A stretch of DNA of 5,044 bases from Prevotella sp. UBA4376 (lineage in GTDB: Bacteria; Bacteroidota; Bacteroidia; Bacteroidales; Bacteroidaceae). A program made the translations under genes and the position numbers. How positions within the stretch are numbered: the stretch's first letter is position 1; each line of letters opens with the position of its first letter. The stretch covers positions 762-5,805 of the forward strand of contig DGRY01000014.1 of NCBI GenBank assembly GCA_002391185.1, given 5' to 3'. Shown here one piece after another: positions 1 through 5,041 of the stretch. The notes beneath the pieces were generated by a model, which was not told where the DNA came from, ran no database searches, and saw only the letters and a list, made by a program, of their open reading frames with translations.

Positions 1-328
1 CCTTGCCTGCCTGTGCCCATGCTGTTGCATAGGTAGAATGTGTGTGAACAACACCACCCACTTCTGGGAAGTTGCGATAGATAACCAAGTGTGTTGGTGT
101 ATCTGAAGAAGGGTTCAAATCGCCCTCTACTACTTTTCCGGTAGCGAGATCAACAACAACCATGTCTGAAGCTTTCATAGTGTCGTAGTCAACACCTGAA
201 GGCTTAATGACAACAAGACCTTTTTCACGGTCGATACCTGAAACGTTTCCCCATGTGAAGAGAACGAGATTATGTTTTACAAGGTCAAGGTTTGCCTTGA
301 AAACTTTTTCTTTTAATTCTTCCAGCAT
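1..328 (-). CDS. araD: L-ribulose-5-phosphate 4-epimerase AraD, N-terminal part (3' end cut by window edge)
   Basis: Cytoplasmic class II aldolase-fold enzyme that converts L-ribulose-5-phosphate to D-xylulose-5-phosphate, the last dedicated step of bacterial L-arabinose catabolism. I translated 109 codons from the ATG at 328 down to base 2; the family is about 230 residues, so the C-terminal half lies off the left edge. The protein begins [20 protein letters not shown] and closely resembles E. coli AraD. Visible active-site residues, in E. coli numbering, which matches directly, are N28 in TWGNVS, the phosphate-binding S44-G45 in KPSG, S74-S75, and the metal ligands D76, H95 and H97 in VVHTHS. 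The third metal histidine and the catalytic Asp/Tyr are beyond the edge. The gene sits 67 bases after araR on the same strand, consistent with co-transcription. The leader is AT-rich, and a GGAG about 55 bases upstream is too far away to be a ribosome site. Family assignment is very secure; intactness cannot be judged. Confidence 0.95.
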   Translation of the reverse strand, partial: MLEELKEKVFKANLDLVKHNLVLFTWGNVSGIDREKGLVVIKPSGVDYDTMKASDMVVVDLATGKVVEGDLNPSSDTPTHLVIYRNFPEVGGVVHTHSTYATAWAQAGK

Positions 329-395
329 TGTTATATATTGTTTTGTAGTTTGAAATATCTAATTATATATGAATTGTCAAATATGGAGGAGAATC

Positions 396-1073
396 CTATA
401 GTTTAAATGTTGGATCCTGCGAGTAAACCTTTTTGTTGAAACGATAAAGTGCTGCACCTCTTTTCGAAGTGAGTTTATCTATCAACTCGGTTTTCTCAAT
501 GAAATCAATCTGTTTGATGCGCTTACGGAAATTGCGCTTGTCGATTTCTTCTCCCAATACAGCCTCATACACTTTCTGTAACTGTGTAAGGGTGAACAGA
601 TCGGGAAGTAGGTTGAAACTTAATGGTTCTGTATTTATTCTACGGCGAAGCATTCCTATTGCCTTGCCAACCATTTCATTATGATCGGAATAGAGCTTTG
701 GCATATCCTCAAGATTTACCCACTCTAAACCATGTTGTATGCGAAGACTATCATCATAGTCATTCACGTTTATCAGAGCGCAATATGCCACAGAAATAAC
801 GCGCTCTCCTGGGTCGCGGTCGATAGCTCCGAAAGCTCCAACCTGTCTCATGTATAGTTTCTTTAGTCCAGTAAGTTCTAAAAGTACTCTGTTGGCTGCA
901 TCTTCAAGACATTCCTTGGCACCAACAAAGCCTCCGTAGAGCGACCATTCGCCTCTACCTGGATCCATCTGTCGACGTCCTATGAGCAACTTCAGTTTGT
1001 CGCCTTCAAAACCAAAAACAATACAGTCCACAGAAACAAGCACTTTTGAGTGCTCACCATAAAATCCAGTCAT
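396..1073 (-). CDS. araR: AraR-type arabinose regulator: Nudix-like sensor domain plus winged helix-turn-helix
   Basis: 225-residue protein with an N-terminal Nudix-like domain (about 10-145) and a C-terminal winged-helix DNA-binding region (about 150-225, basic, with RNFRKRIKQ at 180-188). The Nudix box lies at 48-70: G48, E54, R62, E66 and G69 are kept, but two acidic positions of the REUxEE core are lost (V63 and L67), so hydrolysis is unlikely. This is the architecture of AraR of Bacteroides thetaiotaomicron, an L-arabinose-responsive repressor that uses the Nudix fold to bind ligand, and of the wider NrtR family. The neighbours (araD downstream, sugar symporter and mutarotase upstream) support the arabinose assignment. 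The start at 1073 is the first ATG and keeps the whole domain. The gene is separated from the symporter by 230 bases containing tandem repeats and inverted repeats, so it may have its own promoter and be autoregulated. An alternative is a regulator of another pentose. Confidence 0.88.
   Translation of the reverse strand: MTGFYGEHSKVLVSVDCIVFGFEGDKLKLLIGRRQMDPGRGEWSLYGGFVGAKECLEDAANRVLLELTGLKKLYMRQVGAFGAIDRDPGERVISVAYCALINVNDYDDSLRIQHGLEWVNLEDMPKLYSDHNEMVGKAIGMLRRRINTEPLSFNLLPDLFTLTQLQKVYEAVLGEEIDKRNFRKRIKQIDFIEKTELIDKLTSKRGAALYRFNKKVYSQDPTFKL
1039..1054. repeat. 6-bp inverted repeat inside the 5' end of araR
   Basis: AGCACT (1039-1044), four-base loop TTTG, AGTGCT (1049-1054); a perfect 6-bp stem. 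It overlaps araR codons 7-12, about 20 to 35 bases after the start codon. It could form a small hairpin near the ribosome or serve as an intragenic operator, but it may also be a by-product of codon choice. Confidence 0.3.
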
Positions 1074-1130
1074 ACTTTATTTTTTTATTGATTCAAGTTT
1101 CTTAATTCTTAACATTACGCTTCTTTTATA

Positions 1131-1174
1131 CCTTTATAATTCCTTTATAATGCCTCTATAATGCGTCTATATCG
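1131..1174. repeat. Four tandem 11-bp TATA-rich repeats upstream of araR
   Basis: On the plus strand the units read CCTTTATAATT (1131-1141), CCTTTATAATG (1142-1152), CCTCTATAATG (1153-1163) and CGTCTATATCG (1164-1174). The first two differ at one base, the third by one further change, and the fourth is decayed. In the direction of transcription the core is ATTATAAAGG. The array ends 57 bases before the araR start. An 11-base period is close to one helical turn, so each copy faces the same side of the DNA. It could be a regulator-binding array, a promoter region, or a simple slippage-prone repeat. Confidence 0.75.
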
Positions 1175-1180
1175 AATATT

Positions 1181-1233
1181 ATCTTGTTTGTTTTAAATTT
1201 TTATTACAAAATGTTTTTTTATAAGAACAAGAT
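1181..1233. repeat. Wide inverted repeat ATCTTGTT / AACAAGAT
   Basis: Perfect 8-bp arms at 1181-1188 and 1226-1233 with a 37-base AT-rich spacer, in the gap between the symporter and araR. The core ATCTTGT also occurs at 4757-4763 upstream of galM. It may be a pair of operator half-sites or a weak hairpin; in AT-rich DNA chance is possible. Confidence 0.35.
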
Positions 1234-1265
1234 TATTTTTATATGAGTAGAATCGTAAGGTATAA

Positions 1266-1285
1266 CCCTCTCCCGAAGGAGAGGG
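1266..1285 (-). promoter_or_regulatory. Stable UUCG-capped hairpin after the symporter gene (mRNA end or weak terminator)
   Basis: The minus-strand transcript reads CCCUCUCC-UUCG-GGAGAGGG: a perfect 8-bp GC-rich stem closed by the exceptionally stable C(UUCG)G tetraloop. It begins 18 bases after the symporter stop codon. The bases after it (TTATACCTTACG) are not a T tract, so it is not a textbook intrinsic terminator. It would suit a 3'-end stabiliser or processing barrier that lets the upstream and downstream genes of one operon be expressed at different levels. On the plus strand the loop is CGAA, so the stable tetraloop exists only in the direction of the genes. Confidence 0.6.
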
Positions 1286-1303
1286 CTGTATTGCGTTTGT
1301 TTT

Positions 1304-3265
1304 TTACCACAAAAGAGCGTAAAGGAGGAACACAAGTACACAGATGCCGAGAGTTCCGTATGTATAACTACGAGAAGTAGCAAACAGACTCAGGTTAACA
1401 GGCAGAGCCTTAACATCCTTAACATTGTCCTTTGAGTTGCTATAAAGCCAGATAGCGCTCTGACCAACAAGAACACCAAAGAAGAAGAAGGCCTGGAAAC
1501 CTATGTCGTTAAGATAAGCCATGATATTGCTGTTGGCATCAACACCAGGATTCATAACTCCATAAACTGTTACTATTGCTGCACTTATTATCATTGCTGC
1601 ACCAACACCTCCAAGAATCTTTGCCCACATAAGCATCTTCTTACGGTCTGACTCTGAAGGAAGTTCTGAAGACTCTGTAATCTTGCTGCAATATGATACA
1701 ATAACAAAGAATGTGAGAAGAATGATAAAGATATAACCTGCACGGAACTGGAAGGCCACATTAGGCATAATAACCTTAAAGAGCACACCCATTGGAATTG
1801 TGAGGATGGCTGTCCATACTGCTGCTGTAGAAGAAGCACGCTTCCAAAGCAATCCAAGACCGAACACAACGATAATACCTGGATAGATGAAACCAGAATA
1901 TTCCTGAATATACTGGAATGCCTGATCAAGACCGCCAAGAAGTGGCTTAACAGCTATAAGAGCAATAGCAGCAGCTATAACTGATACCATTCGACCTGTG
2001 TTCACCAATGTCTTATCCTTTGCTTCCTTGTTGATATACTTCTTGTAGATATCCATTGTGAATAGGGTAGAAGTACTATTGAACATAGAAGCCAAAGAAG
2101 AGATGATTGCTGCTGCAAGAGCTGCAAACGAAAGACCTTTGATACCTGTAGGTGTGAAGTTACGAATCAACCAAGGATAAGCATCGTCAGCAACATTGAT
2201 CTTACCAGCAAGGTTCAAACTTTCAAATGCTTGAGGATCCTGCATTATATAATATGCACAGATACCAGGAAGAACAACGATGAAAGGAATCAAGATCTTC
2301 AAGAAGCCAGCGAATACCAAACCCTTCTTTGCCTCTTCAATGCTCTTTGCTGCGAGACCCTTCTGAATGATATACTGGTTGAAACCCCAATAACCAAGGT
2401 TGGTGAGCCATACACCACCAACAACAGCAGCAATACCAGGAACGTTAGCAAATGCTTCTGCATTGTGACTCTCCTGAATAACAAGATGGAAGTGCACATC
2501 TGTTGCGTGAGAACCGGTAGTAAGGTCTGTATATACTCGGCTCAAAGCTCCAAGAGCATCTGTTCCGAACACCTTTCCCATCTCGCTCAAGGCAACAAAA
2601 GCTGTAATCAAACCACCACCTACAAGGAAGGTAACCTGCATAACGTCTGTCCATGCAACAGATGCAAGACCACCGTAGATAGAATAGATACCTGCAACAA
2701 GGAAAAGGAAGAAGATAATCAACATACGGATGCTGATAGTCATTCCAAATACTTCAACTGCCATTCCCTGCAAACCAAGAATCTGCTCAATGGCAATAGC
2801 ACCAAGCCATGCTACAGAGGTGAGGTTCACAAATACGTAAAGGAACAGCCACAGAATTGAGAAAGCAAGGCCCACACCATCATTATAACGCTCACGAAGG
2901 AACTGAGGAATAGTGAAAATCTTGCGGTCGAGCATTACAGGAAGAAGGAATTTGCCAATAACAACAAGTGTCACAGCAGCCATTACCTCGTAGGCTGCAA
3001 TAGCAATACCGTCACGGAAACCTGTTCCCGACATACCAATAAACTGTTCTGCTGAAATGTTAGCAGCAATAAGAGATGCACCTACTGCCCACCAGGTAAG
3101 AGTGTTACCAGCAAGGAAGTAGTCGTTAGCTGTCTTTTCCTTTCCGTCTTTGTTACGGCTCAAGAAGAGACCTAATCCTACAAGAAGAATTAGATAGAAC
3201 ACGAGGATGAGGAAATCAATAGTCTCAAATCCCGATGAAGCCAATGCTTCGCTAATACTTTTCAT
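1304..3265 (-). CDS. Sodium/sugar symporter of the SSS (SLC5) family, probable arabinose permease
   Basis: 653-residue inner-membrane protein with many hydrophobic helices (for example about 16-35, 56-75, 95-112, 135-155, 182-200, 210-228, 280-298, 320-342, 375-395, 425-440, 460-475, 510-527, 550-570, 590-606 and 635-652), fitting the LeuT-fold SSS family. It is strikingly like the Vibrio galactose symporter vSGLT. The helix motif ANISAEQFIGMSG is kept (N69, I70, Q74), as are E93, the WGFNQYIIQ helix with N289 and gate Y292, K323, the sodium-site A386/S389/S390 in AAIISSLASM, and Q454 in QYIQEYSG. These match vSGLT N64, I65, Q69, E88, N260, Y263, K294, A361/S364/S365 and Q428, using my recall of that protein. 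L-arabinopyranose has the stereochemistry of D-galactose without C6, so a galactose-like pocket fits an arabinose locus. The gene lies between galM and araR on the same strand. Sugar specificity is inference; galactose or glucose remain possible. Confidence 0.93.
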   Translation of the reverse strand: MKSISEALASSGFETIDFLILVFYLILLVGLGLFLSRNKDGKEKTANDYFLAGNTLTWWAVGASLIAANISAEQFIGMSGTGFRDGIAIAAYEVMAAVTLVVIGKFLLPVMLDRKIFTIPQFLRERYNDGVGLAFSILWLFLYVFVNLTSVAWLGAIAIEQILGLQGMAVEVFGMTISIRMLIIFFLFLVAGIYSIYGGLASVAWTDVMQVTFLVGGGLITAFVALSEMGKVFGTDALGALSRVYTDLTTGSHATDVHFHLVIQESHNAEAFANVPGIAAVVGGVWLTNLGYWGFNQYIIQKGLAAKSIEEAKKGLVFAGFLKILIPFIVVLPGICAYYIMQDPQAFESLNLAGKINVADDAYPWLIRNFTPTGIKGLSFAALAAAIISSLASMFNSTSTLFTMDIYKKYINKEAKDKTLVNTGRMVSVIAAAIALIAVKPLLGGLDQAFQYIQEYSGFIYPGIIVVFGLGLLWKRASSTAAVWTAILTIPMGVLFKVIMPNVAFQFRAGYIFIILLTFFVIVSYCSKITESSELPSESDRKKMLMWAKILGGVGAAMIISAAIVTVYGVMNPGVDANSNIMAYLNDIGFQAFFFFGVLVGQSAIWLYSNSKDNVKDVKALPVNLSLFATSRSYTYGTLGICVLVFLLYALLW

Positions 3266-3346
3266 TTTGATTATTTTGTTTTTAAGTTTAAGTTTTCAAT
3301 GAGTTATTCTCTCTTTTCTTTCGATTTTGAGTTAATTCATTTTAGC

Positions 3347-3417
3347 ATAGAAACCTCTTTGTTGCGGCAGAGAACAAAACAAAAAGTTTTGTATGTCATA
3401 ACGAAAAAGGTTTCTAT
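3347..3417 (-). promoter_or_regulatory. Two-tier RNA hairpin in the galM-symporter gap
   Basis: The outer arms ATAGAAACCTCTTT (3347-3360) and AAAAAGGTTTCTAT (3404-3417) pair over 14 positions. The one non-Watson-Crick position is a U.G wobble in the minus-strand RNA but C/A in the plus-strand RNA. A second stem, ACAAAAC (3374-3380) / GTTTTGT (3386-3392) with a five-base loop, sits inside. The structure starts 8 bases past the galM stop codon and ends 81 bases before the symporter start. There is no T tract after it. It may be an intercistronic element that limits or protects the galM end of the message. A terminator or a leader regulator of the symporter is also possible. Confidence 0.6.
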
Positions 3418-3425
3418 TTATCTAA

Positions 3426-4673
3426 CTATTTTACAGAGAACTTATAAACAAGATGTGAATGATACTTCTCACCTGGGTTAAGGAAAGGATTAGATACTTC
3501 CCAACCCTTAGTCTTTGCATTGTATTTGGTAGGAGAGTCTGGGAACTTCTGACTCTCAAAGCAAACACTCACATGCTTTGGATACTTAACACCATGCTTG
3601 CAAGCAATACCTGTACCCTGGAAATTACCAGTATAAACCTGCATACCTGGTTCATTGGTATAAACCTGCATGAAGATACCATTGTTTGGAGCATAAAGAC
3701 TTGCTGCTACAACCTTATCGTCACCCTTTGTATTAAGAACCCAGTTGTGATCGTAACCACCAGCATTCTTTATCTGATCAAAGAACGTGTTGCCTATAGT
3801 CTCGCCAATAGCATGCTTCTTTGTAAAGTCCATTGGTGTACCATATACAGAACGAATTTCGCCTGTTGGAATATATAGAGAGTCAGCAGGTGTGAAACAA
3901 TCAGCGTTGATATACATAATCTGGCTTGTTCCTGCCTTTGACAAATCACCAGTCAAATTAAAATAGCTGTGGTTTGTCATGTTAATTACAGTTCTCTTAT
4001 CTGTAGTAGCCTCAAATACAATATCAAGAGCATTATCGCTTGTTACAGTATATGTGGCTGTAGCCTTCACATTTCCAGGGAAACCATTCTCGCCATCAGG
4101 TGCAGTAATAGCAAATGTTACAGAAGTATCTGTCTTTGCTGTAATATCATACACCTTATTCATCCAACCTGTGTTACCACCGCCATGAAGGCAGTTCCCA
4201 TTATCGTTCTTACGAAGATTATATGTTATATAATTGTGATTTTCAACAATTGTAACATGCTCTTTTAATTCCTTAATGTCTTTGCTTACGGTAGTATCAC
4301 TCTTTAGAATAGTAATCTTTCCATCCTTGATACGGTTGGCATAACGACCAACAGTTGAACCATAATCAGAAGGGGTATTCAAGGTGTCTGCATACTGAGC
4401 AAGATTATCATAACTGCAAACAACATCAGTAGGAGTACCATTCTTGTCTGGTACAACAAGAGACACAACACGACCACCATAGTTGGTGAGGCACACTTCC
4501 ATGCCATTGTTGTTCTTCAAAGTGATCAACTCGGTTTTCTTGCCGTTGATTGTTGAATCAAAAGCAGCTGGATTTAAACCAGAAACTGTCAGCTGTGCAT
4601 CTTTGCCCGCACATGCTGAGAATAGAGCAGTAACAACGCCTGCTCCAAGCATTAAATGTTTTAGGCTATTCAT
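3426..4673 (-). CDS. galM: Aldose 1-epimerase (mutarotase), predicted exported lipoprotein
   Basis: Interconverts alpha and beta anomers of aldoses. From the start at 4673 it has 415 residues: a lipoprotein-type signal MNSLKHLMLGAGVVTALFSA followed by C21 (lipobox FSAC), then a GalM beta-sandwich. Motifs are GRYANR at 109-114, H163 in CLHGG, catalytic acid H235 in NHSYFNL, D308 in YDHNW, and catalytic base E373 in CFESQ, so it looks active. The stretch between GRYANR and CLHGG is about 20-25 residues longer than in typical GalM proteins and carries a Lys/Glu-rich segment. An upstream in-frame ATG at 4703 would add ten polar residues before the signal; I prefer 4673 because it gives a normal signal peptide. 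The gene leads a same-strand run with the symporter, araR and araD, so an arabinose mutarotase (called araM in some genomes) outside the cytoplasm is likely. The mature protein is probably attached to a membrane on the periplasmic side or exposed at the surface. Confidence 0.93.
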   Translation of the reverse strand: MNSLKHLMLGAGVVTALFSACAGKDAQLTVSGLNPAAFDSTINGKKTELITLKNNNGMEVCLTNYGGRVVSLVVPDKNGTPTDVVCSYDNLAQYADTLNTPSDYGSTVGRYANRIKDGKITILKSDTTVSKDIKELKEHVTIVENHNYITYNLRKNDNGNCLHGGGNTGWMNKVYDITAKTDTSVTFAITAPDGENGFPGNVKATATYTVTSDNALDIVFEATTDKRTVINMTNHSYFNLTGDLSKAGTSQIMYINADCFTPADSLYIPTGEIRSVYGTPMDFTKKHAIGETIGNTFFDQIKNAGGYDHNWVLNTKGDDKVVAASLYAPNNGIFMQVYTNEPGMQVYTGNFQGTGIACKHGVKYPKHVSVCFESQKFPDSPTKYNAKTKGWEVSNPFLNPGEKYHSHLVYKFSVK

Positions 4674-4732
4674 ATAAACATGATTATTAGGTGAATAATT
4701 CATTTAATTATAGGTAAATTTGATTTTATGGG

Positions 4733-4744
4733 TGTAAATTTACA
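4733..4744. promoter_or_regulatory. Perfect 12-bp palindrome TGTAAATTTACA, candidate operator
   Basis: TGTAAATTTACA is fully self-complementary and lies 60 bases upstream of the preferred galM start (30 from the alternative ATG). The size and position suit a dimeric repressor such as AraR. On the minus strand it contains TAAATTTA, one base off the Bacteroidetes -7 pattern TAnnTTTG, but no TTTG stands at the right distance. Assignment to AraR is a guess. Confidence 0.35.
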
Positions 4745-4769
4745 ACATTTTATTTAATCTTGTACATAT

Positions 4770-4809
4770 TACACGCATTTTTTTTGCGTTGTAGTGTAGA
4801 ATTAACACT
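4770..4809. promoter_or_regulatory. Overlapping inverted repeats in the galM upstream region, candidate operator cluster
   Basis: Three symmetries overlap here. TACAC (4770-4774) pairs with GTGTA (4794-4798). ACGCA (4773-4777) pairs with TGCGT (4785-4789) around a run of T. AGTGT (4793-4797) and ACACT (4805-4809) form a 17-bp interrupted palindrome, AGTGTAGAATTAACACT. Because one GTGT arm is shared, alternative pairings or alternative protein-binding modes are possible. It lies about 100 bases upstream of galM, a reasonable place for the control region of the run. Confidence 0.35.
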
Positions 4810-4829
4810 TTTATATAAAATACTAAAGT

Positions 4830-4841
4830 TTCGCAAGCGAA
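4830..4841. repeat. Short palindrome TTCGC-AA-GCGAA
   Basis: Perfect 5-bp arms separated by two bases, GC-richer than the surrounding DNA, about 160 bases upstream of galM. Too tightly spaced for a hairpin with all five pairs, so a protein-binding site is more likely than an RNA structure. Function unknown. Confidence 0.3.
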
Positions 4842-4874
4842 TTATTTTACTTGAGATTTTAAAAAGAAGAAAAT

Positions 4875-5001
4875 GTGTATGAATGGAATACGGCTCAGAA
4901 TGAGCCTATAATGATATTGATGCTTTGGCTTTTAGAAAGCATGCTTTCCAAGCCCAACATCAATATCATTATTCTCTTTCAGAAAGAATCCATTCATACA
5001 C
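4875..5001. repeat. 127-nt cloverleaf-like inverted repeat upstream of galM
   Basis: Outer arms GTGTATGAATGGA (4875-4887) and its exact complement (4989-5001) form 13 perfect pairs. Central arms ATAATGATATTGATG (4908-4922) and its exact complement (4958-4972) form 15 perfect pairs. Between them on the left is hairpin GGCTCA-GAA-TGAGCC (4892-4906), and on the right TCTTT-CAG-AAAGA (4975-4987). The central stem continues through TTGGCTT / AAGCCCAA (one bulged C) to the palindrome GAAAGCATGCTTTC (4935-4948). Together this is a four-way junction. In the minus direction a T-rich stretch follows (ATTTTCTTCTTTTT), so it could end transcription from a gene to the right. A small non-autonomous mobile element or a structured RNA are the other readings. 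Confidence 0.8.
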
Positions 5002-5012
5002 TAGAAAATAAA

Positions 5013-5041
5013 GTGCTGATGCACCAGTGCGCAATCGCGCA
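5013..5041. repeat. Two small GC-rich palindromes at the right edge
   Basis: GTGC-TGAT-GCAC (5013-5024) and TGCGC-AATC-GCGCA (5028-5041). The word GCGCAA occurs twice (5029-5034 and 5037-5042). They lie directly outside the large inverted repeat and may belong to a longer structure cut off by the window end. Confidence 0.4.

Noticed and set aside
329..395. Separate promoter for araD in the araR-araD gap
   Set aside because: A TTTG is present in the right orientation, but the sequence about 20 bases later (TATTTCAA or TAGATATT) is a poor match to TAnnTTTG; co-transcription with araR is simpler.
396..1073. Active Nudix hydrolase (for example ADP-ribose pyrophosphatase)
   Set aside because: Two of the catalytic/metal acids in the box are replaced by Val and Leu, and a DNA-binding domain follows; the araD context favours a regulator.
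2231..2860. 209-residue open frame on the plus strand
   Set aside because: It lies wholly opposite the symporter, whose protein is a full-length, motif-complete family member. The translation is Cys/Asn/Thr-rich low-complexity sequence with no recognisable domain.
3335..3397. 20-codon minus-strand ORF within the galM-symporter hairpin (possible leader peptide)
   Set aside because: Mixed composition with no run of regulatory codons, no ribosome signal, and a frame explained by the structured sequence.
3459..3878. 139-residue plus-strand open frame
   Set aside because: Antisense shadow of galM, with no domain and no upstream signals.
4674..4703. N-terminal extension of GalM from the ATG at 4703
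   Set aside because: The ten extra residues (MNYSPNNHVY) are polar and would precede the signal peptide; the start at 4673 gives a standard lipoprotein signal. It cannot be excluded from sequence alone.
4875..5001. tRNA or integron attC site, suggested by the cloverleaf shape
   Set aside because: The stems are too long for a tRNA, with no anticodon-loop or T-loop signature and no CCA-like end. The attC core GTTRRRY / RYYYAAC is absent from the arms and there is no integrase or cassette.
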